A stretch of 64,000 bases of DNA from an uncultured Bacteroidales bacterium (GTDB lineage: Bacteria > Bacteroidota > Bacteroidia > Bacteroidales > WCHB1-69): positions 32,647 to 96,646 of the forward strand of contig CAJOFD010000005.1 of assembly GCA_905233585.1 (NCBI GenBank), read 5' to 3'. Below are positions 36,430 through 43,789 of the stretch, piece by piece (position 1 is the stretch's first letter; every line of letters starts with the position of its first letter). Made by a program: the position numbers and the translations under genes. A model generated the notes under the pieces. It was not told the origin of the DNA and ran no database searches. It was given only the letters and a program-made list of their open reading frames with translations.

Positions 36430-36437
36430 TACCTTTG
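36430..36437 (+). promoter_or_regulatory. -7 promoter box for the DUF368-aroE-thiL unit
   Basis: TACCTTTG followed by C. It lies immediately before an in-frame ATG at 36439, which would precede the transcription start, so the ATG at 36481 is the better start. Confidence 0.65.
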
Positions 36438-36480
36438 CATGCAAAATGACAATAACTTATATGTAAGAAAAATCCCGACC

Positions 36481-37404
36481 ATGAATTTGAAATCATTAAT
36501 ACTAAATTATCTGAAAGGTGTAGCCATGGGTGCCGCCGATGTTGTTCCGGGGGTCTCAGGGGGAACCATTGCATTTATCACAGGTATATATGAGCGACTG
36601 ATAGCAGCGATAAAAAGTTTCAATCTGACTACTTTGAAATTGTTGCTCAGAGGCAAATTCGTGCAGTTTTGGCAGGCCATAGACGGAACCTTTTTACTAT
36701 CGCTGTTTTTGGGTATCGCCACCAGTTTTCTGTCATTGTCCAAAGTGATAACATGGCTCTTGGTGCAGTATCCGGATTTGGTGTGGGCGTTTTTCTTCGG
36801 TTTAATCCTGGCTTCGACCTATTTTGTCGGGAAGACGGTGAAATGGAACCTCAAAACCATTGTTGTATTTTTGCTGTTTGCCGTATTGTCGTTTATCATC
36901 ACAGCACCTACCAATGAGCCGTTGAATACCTCCGGAGCGTTGTGGTATATATTCCTTTGTGGGGCGATAGCCATTTGTGCGATGATATTACCGGGTATTT
37001 CGGGCAGTTTCATACTTGTGCTGTTGGGACAATATATGTATATCATGTCGGCGTTGTCTGAGTTGCAATTGCTGATAATAGGCGTATTTATCTGCGGTGC
37101 CGTTGTCGGGTTGCTGAGCTTTGCCAATCTGCTGTCTTGGTTGTTCAAACATTATGAAAAGATAACCTTGGCGGCCTTGACAGGCTTTATGTTCGGCTCC
37201 CTGAACAAAATCTGGCCGTGGAAAAGCACCTTGACGTTTTACACAAAAGGAGAACAGCAGTTTCCATTAACACAGCAGAACATCTTGCCTCAAGCCGACG
37301 GACAATTTTGGTTTGCCGTAGGTTTGATAATATTCGGATTTGTGTTGATATTTGCCATAGAATGGATTGCAGGACAATTAAAAAAAGAAAATAACAAACA
37401 ATGA
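36481..37404 (+). CDS. DUF368 integral membrane protein
   Basis: A 307-residue polytopic membrane protein. The N-terminal DUF368 signature is KGVAMGAADVVPGVSGGTIAFITGIYERLI; the second half repeats the theme with MILPGISGSFILVLLGQYMYI. The internal duplication and PGxSGG motifs place it near the DedA-type transporter-like superfamily. Recent work links DUF368 proteins to polyprenyl-phosphate lipid carrier recycling (PopT-type); I recall this but cannot check it here. aroE overlaps its stop by 4 bp. The GC-rich composition of this operon begins here. Confidence 0.88.
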   Translation: MNLKSLILNYLKGVAMGAADVVPGVSGGTIAFITGIYERLIAAIKSFNLTTLKLLLRGKFVQFWQAIDGTFLLSLFLGIATSFLSLSKVITWLLVQYPDLVWAFFFGLILASTYFVGKTVKWNLKTIVVFLLFAVLSFIITAPTNEPLNTSGALWYIFLCGAIAICAMILPGISGSFILVLLGQYMYIMSALSELQLLIIGVFICGAVVGLLSFANLLSWLFKHYEKITLAALTGFMFGSLNKIWPWKSTLTFYTKGEQQFPLTQQNILPQADGQFWFAVGLIIFGFVLIFAIEWIAGQLKKENNKQ

Positions 37405-38168
37405 GATTATACGGATTGATAGGAAAAAATCTGGGGCATTCGTGGTCGGCGAACTATTTCAAAAGAAAGTTCAAGAAAGAGAATATTACCGATGCGAAAT
37501 TCCGCATGTTTGAACTTGAGGATCTATCCGAACTTATGCCTCTCATTCAATCAAAGCCCGAATTGTGCGGTTTCACGGTAACGGCACCGTTTAAACAAGC
37601 CATTATACCTTATTTGCACAGCATATCGGAGACTGCCCAAGAGGTAGGAGCGGTAAATGTTGTCAAGGTAAAAAGAACTCCCAGCGGAAAAATAAGATTG
37701 CATGGAGGCAATAGCGATTATGCAGGCTTTGAAGAGCTTATCGTCCAACACTATTTTGAACTGGACCGTCCTGCCATAGTCTTGGGCAACGGCGGAGCCG
37801 CCAAAGCGGTGTGTTATGTCTTAATGTATTGTGGCATAGATTATACTATCGTTTCAAGGACAAAGACCGCCAACACGATAAGCTATGAAGAATTGACCGA
37901 TGATATGTTGCGGCAGGCCGCTTTGATTGTCAATGCGACGCCGCTGGGCTCGTCGCCATATATCAACGAGTGTCCGGATATTAATTATGACTGTTTGTCC
38001 GAAAGACATACCTTGATAGATTTGAATTACAACCCAAGGATAACCTTGTTTATGCAAAAAGGCAGAGAAAAAGGGGCTTATGCCGTCAACGGATATGAGA
38101 TGTTGGTTAAACAGGCAGAAGGCGCTTGGGAGTTTTGGACATCAAAAAAGAAAACCTATATCATATGA
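37401..38168 (+). CDS. aroE: Shikimate dehydrogenase
   Basis: A 255-residue enzyme of the shikimate pathway (dehydroshikimate to shikimate, NADPH). Motifs are LIGKNLGHSWSANYF near the N-terminus (substrate serines), FTVTAPFKQAIIPYL with the catalytic lysine near residue 66, VLGNGGAAKAVCYVL as nucleotide-binding loop near 127, and INATPLGSSP-type VNATPLGSSPY near 193. It is translationally coupled to both neighbours through ATGA overlaps (DUF368 upstream, thiL downstream). Confidence 0.95.
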   Translation: MRLYGLIGKNLGHSWSANYFKRKFKKENITDAKFRMFELEDLSELMPLIQSKPELCGFTVTAPFKQAIIPYLHSISETAQEVGAVNVVKVKRTPSGKIRLHGGNSDYAGFEELIVQHYFELDRPAIVLGNGGAAKAVCYVLMYCGIDYTIVSRTKTANTISYEELTDDMLRQAALIVNATPLGSSPYINECPDINYDCLSERHTLIDLNYNPRITLFMQKGREKGAYAVNGYEMLVKQAEGAWEFWTSKKKTYII

Positions 38169-39229
38169 TAGAAAACAAAGAGAAGACTAATCTCGACGCA
38201 TACGGTGAGTTCGGGTTGATAGATTTATTAACCAAAGAAATCAAGTTAAAGAACAAGAGTTCCATCATGGGAGTGGGGGACGATGCCGCCATTATCGACA
38301 GCGGCAACAGACTGCAATTGGTTTCAACAGACCTGTTGGTGGAAGGCATTCATTTTGATATGCACTATACTCCCTTAAGGCATTTGGGCTACAAGGCTAT
38401 TGCGAGCAATTTGTCAGACATCGCCGCCATGAACGCCAAGCCCGAACAGGTGTTGGTGGGTATTGCCGTTTCGTCCAAATATACCGTTGAGGCCATAGAA
38501 GAGTTGTATCTGGGTATGCGCATATGCTGCCAACGCTACGGTGTGGACTTGGTCGGGGGCGACACGACATCAAGTGCGGGCGGATTATTCATCTCGGTAA
38601 CCGTCATAGGCTATGCCTCCGAGGAAAAAATAGTGAAGAGAAGTACGGCGAACGAACATGATTTGATTTGTGTGAGCGGGGACTTGGGCTCCGCATATAT
38701 GGGTCTGCTGATTTTGGAAAGAGAGAAGCAAGTCTTTTTGGCAAATCCGCAGGCACAACCTGATTTGGAGGGTTTTGACTATGTCTTGGAGCGTCAGCTG
38801 AAGCCTGAACCCCGTCTGGATATTGTTCAAATATTGGAGGAAAAAGACATTGTGCCGACGTCCATGATAGATATTTCTGACGGATTGGCGTCCGAGATTA
38901 TGCACATATGCAAGGAATCGGACAAGGGATGCCGTCTCTACGAAGAGAAAATACCCATCGACACCAAGACATACGATTCCTGCTTGGAGTTCGGCATTAC
39001 TCCTTCGGTGGCGGCACTCAACGGGGGCGAAGACTATGAGTTGCTGTTCACCATCAGACAAGATGATTACGAAAAGATAAAACACTCCCCGGATATCACC
39101 GTTATAGGTTACATCACCGAAAAGGCAGAAGGTTGTTCCCTGATAACCAAAGATGACAAACTGATAGAACTCAAGGCGCAGGGCTGGAATGCCTTTGTCA
39201 AACATACTAATGATGAAAAAGCGGAATAG
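38165..39229 (+). CDS. thiL: Thiamine-monophosphate kinase
   Basis: A 354-residue enzyme that phosphorylates thiamine monophosphate to the active cofactor ThDP. Signature segments are GVGDDAAIID near residue 40, VSTDLLVEGIHFD, GYKAIASNLSDIAAM, VGGDTTSS and ISDGLASEIMHIC. The ATG at 38165 overlaps the aroE stop; a longer frame starting upstream lies within aroE and is rejected. ThDP is the cofactor of IorA, encoded at 45 kb. The next gene overlaps the thiL end by about 20 bp. Confidence 0.95.
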   Translation: MIENKEKTNLDAYGEFGLIDLLTKEIKLKNKSSIMGVGDDAAIIDSGNRLQLVSTDLLVEGIHFDMHYTPLRHLGYKAIASNLSDIAAMNAKPEQVLVGIAVSSKYTVEAIEELYLGMRICCQRYGVDLVGGDTTSSAGGLFISVTVIGYASEEKIVKRSTANEHDLICVSGDLGSAYMGLLILEREKQVFLANPQAQPDLEGFDYVLERQLKPEPRLDIVQILEEKDIVPTSMIDISDGLASEIMHICKESDKGCRLYEEKIPIDTKTYDSCLEFGITPSVAALNGGEDYELLFTIRQDDYEKIKHSPDITVIGYITEKAEGCSLITKDDKLIELKAQGWNAFVKHTNDEKAE

Positions 39230-39701
39230 ACTGTTCATTGCCTTGGTTGCCATGACACTTATAGTGGCGATGTTGTCTTGCCGCAAGCGGGACAAATATC
39301 CAGATGAGCCCTATCTGGAGTTTAGGAGTCTGACCAAAATAGACAACGGCACCCCGATAGACAATGAGGCGTTGCTGACAACCTATTTCACCGACGGCAA
39401 GGGCAATATCGGCGCCATAGGCGATGATACCGCCAAGAATTTTTTTATCACTTATTACGAACTGCAAAACGGCACATGGGTGGCTCCCGAGGAGTTCGCC
39501 GAGAGTTTTCATGTCTGTCTGCCGCAAATGCTGCCTTCCGGCATCGAGGAAGCCTTGGACGGCGAAATCGAGTTGAAGATTAACATCAACAACCCGTATT
39601 CTACTTTTGACACAATTAGGTTCGAGTGTTATGTCAAAGACAGAAACAATCTCAAAAGCAATATCATTACCACAGATTCATTAATTATAAAAAAAAAATA
39701 A
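39210..39701 (+). CDS. Putative lipoprotein, unknown function
   Basis: A 163-residue protein. MMKKRNRLFIALVAMTLIVAMLSC is a lipoprotein signal with lipobox AMLSC; the mature part is acidic and beta-rich (EPYLEFRSLTKID, GEIELKININNPY). No family name is recognised; similar small lipoproteins with a Bacteroidota-specific immunoglobulin-like look are common. The start is the ATG at 39210 or 39213, overlapping thiL by up to 20 bp. It lies 3 bp before the ammonia-lyase gene, so all five genes from DUF368 on appear to be one transcript. Confidence 0.78.
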   Translation: MMKKRNRLFIALVAMTLIVAMLSCRKRDKYPDEPYLEFRSLTKIDNGTPIDNEALLTTYFTDGKGNIGAIGDDTAKNFFITYYELQNGTWVAPEEFAESFHVCLPQMLPSGIEEALDGEIELKININNPYSTFDTIRFECYVKDRNNLKSNIITTDSLIIKKK

Positions 39702-39704
39702 TAT

Positions 39705-41234
39705 ATGATACCATTTCAGCATATAGAGAAATTTATATTTAACGATAAGCCTATCAAACTTGCGGACAATATAATGGAACATGTGGAAAAATCGTACCAT
39801 TTTTTGGAGAATTTTTCGCGGGATAAGATCATTTATGGCGTGAACACGGGCTTTGGTCCCATGGCACAGTACAGGATTATCGCCAAAGATTTGAATGCTC
39901 TTCAATATAATATAGTACGCAGCCATTCGAGCGGGACAGGTCCGTCGTTGAAGCCGATAGAAGTCAAAGCGGCGATGCTGACACGTCTATTTACCTTTAT
40001 ACGTGGCTACTCGGGGGTACACCCTCAGGTTGTTGAGCAGTTGCTTACCTTTATCAACAAAGGCATTTATCCGTACATACCCGAACACGGGAGTGTCGGC
40101 GCAAGCGGTGATTTGGTGCAGTTGGCACATCTGGCACTGGCGCTGATAGGCGAGGGCGAAGTTTTTTATCAAGGGCAATGGCAGCCGACAGACATCGTGC
40201 TATTCAATGAAGGCATCAAACCTTTGCGATTGCACTTGCGCGACGGTTTGGCATTGTGTAACGGAACGGCGGTGATGACCGCTATCGGTTTGGTCAATAT
40301 TCACCAAAGCCGCAAACTGTTGCATTTCGCCATGCTGACCTCATTGCTGATTAACGAAATCGCTTCTTCGTACGATGACTGTTTTGCGGAAAAATTAAAC
40401 AATCTCAAATTCCACAAGGGACAACAAAACGTGGCGGCGACCATACGAAAAATGGCCGAGGGGAGCCGTTGCCTCAGAGACAGACAACAGGAATTGTACG
40501 AACAAAAGCATTCGGAAAAAATCTTGGACGCAAAAGTGCAGCCCTATTATTCTTTGCGTTGTGTGCCGCAAGTGCTCGGACCCGTCTGGGATACCATCGA
40601 CAATGCGCAGGAAGTCATCATGAACGAATTTAACTCCATCGATGACAATCCGATTGTCGATATGAAGACCAAGAATGTTTACCACGGCGGGAATTTTCAC
40701 GGCGACTACGTATCTTTGGAGATGGACAAGCTGAAAATAGCCGTCACCAAACTGACCATGCTTGCCGAACGTCAGCTCAATTACATCTGCCACGACAGAA
40801 TCAACGGCATTTTGCCGCCATTTGCCAACTTGGGCAAATTGGGGCTCAACTACGGCATTCAAGCCATGCAGTTTACGGCGACCAGCACCACCGCCGAATC
40901 GCAGACACTATCCAATCCGATGTATGTGCATTCTATCCCAAACAACAATGACAATCAGGACATCGTTTCTATGGGTACGAACTCCGCCTTGTTGGCAAGA
41001 AAGGTGATAGACAACGCTTTTCAGGTGATGGCAATATATTCCATCGGGCTGGCTCAAGCCGTAGATTGTCTGAAATTAAAGAGAAAACTGTCTAAACAAA
41101 CTTCCGCCTTCTATCAAAAGATCAGAAAAATCGTCCCCACATTCGTTGACGACACGCCTAAATATCAAGATATACAAAATGTATATAATTGGCTCATCAG
41201 CGAACAGGAAGAAACAGAATTAGAACTGCAATAG
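39705..41234 (+). CDS. hutH: Histidine/aromatic ammonia-lyase
   Basis: A 509-residue MIO-dependent lyase. The Ala-Ser-Gly that cyclises to the MIO cofactor is in GSVGASGDLVQLAHLAL (near residue 130), with YGVNTGFGPMA near 45 and NDNQDIVSMG near 405. The selectivity region reads VRSHSSGTGPSL; the Ser-His pair there is like histidine lyases rather than tyrosine lyases. It probably converts histidine to urocanate, but no hutU, hutI or ftcD is nearby and a tyrosine or phenylalanine lyase cannot be excluded. Last gene of the GC-rich operon; repeats follow. Confidence 0.8.
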   Translation: MIPFQHIEKFIFNDKPIKLADNIMEHVEKSYHFLENFSRDKIIYGVNTGFGPMAQYRIIAKDLNALQYNIVRSHSSGTGPSLKPIEVKAAMLTRLFTFIRGYSGVHPQVVEQLLTFINKGIYPYIPEHGSVGASGDLVQLAHLALALIGEGEVFYQGQWQPTDIVLFNEGIKPLRLHLRDGLALCNGTAVMTAIGLVNIHQSRKLLHFAMLTSLLINEIASSYDDCFAEKLNNLKFHKGQQNVAATIRKMAEGSRCLRDRQQELYEQKHSEKILDAKVQPYYSLRCVPQVLGPVWDTIDNAQEVIMNEFNSIDDNPIVDMKTKNVYHGGNFHGDYVSLEMDKLKIAVTKLTMLAERQLNYICHDRINGILPPFANLGKLGLNYGIQAMQFTATSTTAESQTLSNPMYVHSIPNNNDNQDIVSMGTNSALLARKVIDNAFQVMAIYSIGLAQAVDCLKLKRKLSKQTSAFYQKIRKIVPTFVDDTPKYQDIQNVYNWLISEQEETELELQ

Positions 41235-41345
41235 TTGAGAGGGGAGAAGTTAAAATTTTGAGTTGAGAGGTGAGAAATGAGAGTTGAGAAGTTAAAAATT
41301 TGGAAATAATATATGCTCGCCGGGAGGCGAAGAGTGAGAATTTTA
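41235..41345. repeat. GA-rich degenerate repeats after hutH
   Basis: Imperfect copies of GTTGAGAGGTGAGAA on the plus strand, the complement of the tract at 13905. A small GCTCGCCGGGAGGCGA hairpin lies at about 41314-41330. No gene in it. Confidence 0.7.
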
Positions 41346-41389
41346 ATTGATAATTTTTTTTGTTTTTAAATTATATTTATTTCTATTGT

Positions 41390-41453
41390 GGAGACGTGCT
41401 TCGGCATGTCTCCCTTTTTTATACTTTTTTGTAAGGACACATTGAATGTGTCC
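41390..41453 (+). terminator. UUCG hairpin terminator with adjacent second hairpin
   Basis: GGAGACGTGC-TTCG-GCATGTCTCC (41390-41413) followed by CTTTTTT is a good terminator, the first after hutH. It is followed by a second hairpin GGACACAT-TGA-ATGTGTCC (41435-41453). The pair recurs in inverted orientation at 15622-15670. Confidence 0.8.
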
Positions 41454-41484
41454 GCTATTATGTATCTTTATTTGAGATTATCTA

Positions 41485-41552
41485 ATCGGACGCACGCAGT
41501 GCGTCCTTACATTAATATTAATATATCATCGCCAATGTGCCATGATATTTCT
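41485..41552 (+). repeat. 66-nt direct repeat with REP-like hairpin, copy 1
   Basis: Starts TCGGACGCACGCAGTGCGTC, whose GGACGCAC/GTGCGTCC arms form a hairpin (41488-41506), and continues TTACATTAATATTAATATAT to AATGTGCCATG. It is repeated almost exactly at 41823-41890, so the two copies bracket the inverted-repeat element. Confidence 0.85.
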
Positions 41553-41567
41553 TTATATTAAGAATTC

Positions 41568-41816
41568 ATGCGGTTTAGAGTTATTTTTGTAAAAAATGTG
41601 AAACTTGGAGCGTATAAAAACTGCTTGAAAGAATGGGCTGGCAAATTTGTAAGTCCGCATTCTTTAAACATTATATCTACAAGATAAGTTACTATATCCT
41701 ATGAAAGAAATAATGTTGTTGCAGTTTTAGCGACAAGTTTCCCCATTTTTAGAAAATGTTTCTCACCGCGAAACCCTTTCTTTGCCAACCTTTCTTTGGG
41801 GTTCTCAAAGAAAGGT
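41568..41816. repeat. Inverted-repeat-bounded element, copy 2 (~250 nt)
   Basis: Homologous to 15355-15610. The left arm GAAACTTGGAGCG...AACTGC is at 41600-41624, the right arm GCAGTTTTAGCG...AGTTTC at 41721-41741, and the 70-nt module at 41745-41814. The interior differs from copy 1 and has its own hairpin (AAAGAATG with CATTCTTT). No protein-coding potential beyond a nine-codon frame. Confidence 0.75.
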
Positions 41817-41822
41817 TGATAT

Positions 41823-41890
41823 ATCGGACGCACGCGGTGCGTCCTTACATTAATATTAATATATCATCGCAAATGTGCCATGTTACTTTT
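41823..41890 (+). repeat. 66-nt direct repeat with REP-like hairpin, copy 2
   Basis: Same sequence as 41485-41552 with two or three changes (hairpin GGACGCAC-GCG-GTGCGTCC at 41826-41844). Confidence 0.85.
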
Positions 41891-41991
41891 TAACATAAAA
41901 AATATATATCGCATTATTGCGATAATATTTCTTTATAAGAAATATTAATTCTAATTTTTCATTTCTTATTTATCAATTTTTCAAGACCAAC

Positions 41992-42513
41992 TTTCGCCAA
42001 GCAGCGAAACCACTACTTTTTGAAAAAACCTACTTTCGCCAAGCGGCGAAACCACTACTTTTTGAAAAGACCCACTTTCGCCAAGCGGCGAAACCACTAC
42101 TTTTTGAAAAGACCTACTTTCGCCAAGCGGCGAAACCATTACTTTTTGAAAATACCTACTTTCGCCAAGCGGCGAAACCATTACTTTTTGAAAATACCTA
42201 CTTTCGCCAAGCGGCGAAACCACTACTTTTTGAAAATACCTACTTTCGTCAAGCAGCGAAACCACTACTTTTTGAAAAGACCTACTTTCGCCAAGCGGCG
42301 AAACCACTACTTTTTGAAAAGACCCACTTTCGCCAAGCGGCGAAACTATTACTTTTTGAAAAGACCTACTTTCGCCAAGCAGCGAAACCCATATTTTTTG
42401 AAAAGATACACTTTCGCCAATCGGCGAAAACTATATTTTTTGAAAAGAACACCTTTCGCCAAGCAGCGAAACCCATATTTTTTGAAAAGATACACTTTCG
42501 CCAATCGGCGAAA
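41992..42513. repeat. Hairpin tandem array 2 (13 units, exact 42-bp period)
   Basis: Thirteen units whose hairpins start exactly 42 bp apart, from 41992 to 42496. Each unit is an 18-nt hairpin, TTTCGCC-AAGC-GGCGAAA (7-bp stem, 4-nt loop; some units have AGCGAAA or an AATC loop), plus the 24-nt linker ACCACTACTTTTTGAAAAGA with small changes. The last four units diverge most (CCATATTTTTTGAAAAGATA). Since 42 is divisible by three, reading frames with 14-residue repeats stay open on both strands; I regard them as artefacts. The array ends 66 bp before the -7 box of DUF6261-like paralog 2. Confidence 0.95.
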
Positions 42514-42578
42514 ATATAAAAAATTAAAAAAATATTATTTTTTCTGATAGGATTTGATATTTGTATTAAAAAAAGTTG

Positions 42579-42586
42579 TATCTTTG
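42579..42586 (+). promoter_or_regulatory. -7 promoter box for DUF6261-like paralog 2
   Basis: TATCTTTG followed by C, preceded by GTTG, 46 bp before the start codon and just downstream of array 2. Confidence 0.7.
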
Positions 42587-42631
42587 CCGAAAATTTAACA
42601 TATAGATTATTAACTTTTAAAATATTAGTTT

Positions 42632-43501
42632 ATGGGAGAGTTTTTAACTATCAACAAATCTAAAATGACGAATGCTGACCATTTCAATTTTATGGAAGAA
42701 TTCAAGCTTTCGCTGTCCAGCGTGGACATTAGTGACAACGCAAAACTAACCGCCGCTTTCGGGGAATTTAACGACGCATTTACGGAAGAGGACAATTATT
42801 ATATGCTATCAAGAGCCAACCAGTTCACTGATGATATCAACAAGGTGGATAATGAACGGGACAATGCTTATTCGACTATTCGCAACATTGCCACTGCTTG
42901 GTCTAATTGTTTTGTCATGTCTGACGAACAGGCGGCTGGGCAAAAAATAAAAAATATCATTGATGTCTATAACATCGATATCAATAAACGCTCCTCAACA
43001 GAGACTGCGCAGATTACCAATCTCGTTGCTGACCTGCAGAGTGCTAATATGGCAGCCAATATAACACTGTTAAAATTGACGGATATATTGCTTTACCTTT
43101 CCGATAAGAATGAAGAATTTAAGGGATTGATTCTTCAACGCAATGCTATCAATGCTCAAAAACAAAATGGAGCACTTCGCAACGCCCGCAACATCATTGA
43201 TGAAAAATATGATGCCCTTGTGCAACTTATCGAAGCCTATTCTGTTATATTAGATAACCCTGAGGGATATAACAATTTCATCAATGCGTGGAATATTAAT
43301 ATCGAGCGTTACCGCCGTATATTAAATAAGACGACATATAACCCTTCGGAAGATGACGAGAACAATGATATTGACGGAGACGACAACAATGACAATGGCG
43401 GAAATGATGAAAACAACAATGGAGACATATCGGATGACGGCACAAACATTATCGCCGACCTAGATGATGACAACGGAGTTGTGACAGAAGTACAAGAATA
43501 A
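42632..43501 (+). CDS. DUF6261-like protein, paralog 2
   Basis: A 289-residue, largely helical cytosolic protein related over its full length to the product of 14026..14799: MGEFLTINKSKMTN, VDNERDNAYSTIRNI, TAWSN, GALRNARNIID and NFINAWN align with paralog 1. The tail from about residue 240 is a strongly acidic Asp/Asn/Gly run (DDENNDIDGDDNNDN), longer than in paralog 1. No signal peptide, membrane segment or catalytic motif is visible. Array 2 is directly upstream of the promoter and degenerate array 3 directly downstream, so the gene is framed by hairpin repeats. Its GC content is higher than that of paralog 1, which argues against a recent duplication. Function unknown. Confidence 0.82.
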   Translation: MGEFLTINKSKMTNADHFNFMEEFKLSLSSVDISDNAKLTAAFGEFNDAFTEEDNYYMLSRANQFTDDINKVDNERDNAYSTIRNIATAWSNCFVMSDEQAAGQKIKNIIDVYNIDINKRSSTETAQITNLVADLQSANMAANITLLKLTDILLYLSDKNEEFKGLILQRNAINAQKQNGALRNARNIIDEKYDALVQLIEAYSVILDNPEGYNNFINAWNINIERYRRILNKTTYNPSEDDENNDIDGDDNNDNGGNDENNNGDISDDGTNIIADLDDDNGVVTEVQE

Positions 43502-43533
43502 ATTATTAAACAATGTAATTTTCTTATTTAGAG

Positions 43534-43558
43534 GCGTACTTCGGTACGCCTTTATTAT
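43534..43558 (+). terminator. Terminator after DUF6261-like paralog 2
   Basis: AGGCGTAC-TTCG-GTACGCCT, an 8-bp perfect stem with a UUCG tetraloop, then TTATTATTT. It starts 32 bp after the stop codon. Confidence 0.8.
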
Positions 43559-43559
43559 T

Positions 43560-43705
43560 TCCTGTCAGCGGACAGGCAAAAATACTCTTAATAGTATCAT
43601 CGCTTATCGGCGGAAAGTTAAATTTACAACAAGTACATTCATCGCCTGTCGGCTGAAATATATATAATGTTCCAAAAAATAGTATCGCCTGTAAGCTGAG
43701 ATGAT
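43560..43705. repeat. Degenerate hairpin array 3 (4 units, 42-43 bp period)
   Basis: Four related words: CCTGTCAGCGGACAGG, CATCGCTTATCGGCGG, CATCGCCTGTCGGCTG and TATCGCCTGTAAGCTG. Aligned on the shared CATCGCCTGTC core, they are spaced 42, 42 and 43 bp. The first forms a perfect 6-bp stem with a 4-nt loop; the others pair partially. Read on the minus strand the spacer GATACTATTTTTTGGAACA resembles the array-2 linker, so it looks like an eroded array in the opposite orientation. Confidence 0.65.
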
Positions 43706-43714
43706 ATAAAAAAC

Positions 43715-43735
43715 GGCCGCCATATAATGGCAGCC
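43715..43735. terminator. Hairpin downstream of array 3
   Basis: GGCCGCCATATAATGGCAGCC folds as a GCCAT/ATGGC core with flanking GGC/GCC and one mismatch, followed by TGTCTTTTA on the plus strand. It may terminate either the plus-strand repeat region or the minus-strand beta-helix gene. Confidence 0.5.
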
Positions 43736-43743
43736 TGTCTTTT

Positions 43744-43783
43744 ATCATTTCTCAATTCTCATCTATCAATTCTCAATTTAGCA
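43744..43783. repeat. CT-rich short repeats
   Basis: TTTCTCAATTCTCATCTATC and ATTCTCAATTTAGC, the same family as the tract at 13905, directly downstream of the beta-helix lipoprotein gene in its orientation. Confidence 0.65.
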
Positions 43784-43789
43784 ATCTCA

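Noticed and set aside
36439-36480. Longer DUF368 start at 36439
   Set aside because: It lies 2 bp after the -7 box, before the expected transcription start; the ATG at 36481 gives the family N-terminus.
41992-42513. CRISPR array
   Set aside because: Both the hairpin and the linker are conserved from unit to unit, so there are no unique spacers; no cas genes are present.
41981-42547. Open frames with 14-residue repeats over array 2 on both strands (RPTFAKRRNHYFLK type)
   Set aside because: The 42-bp period is divisible by three, so any frame free of stops in one unit stays open across the array. There is no signal peptide, recognised start context or known domain, and frames are open on both strands.
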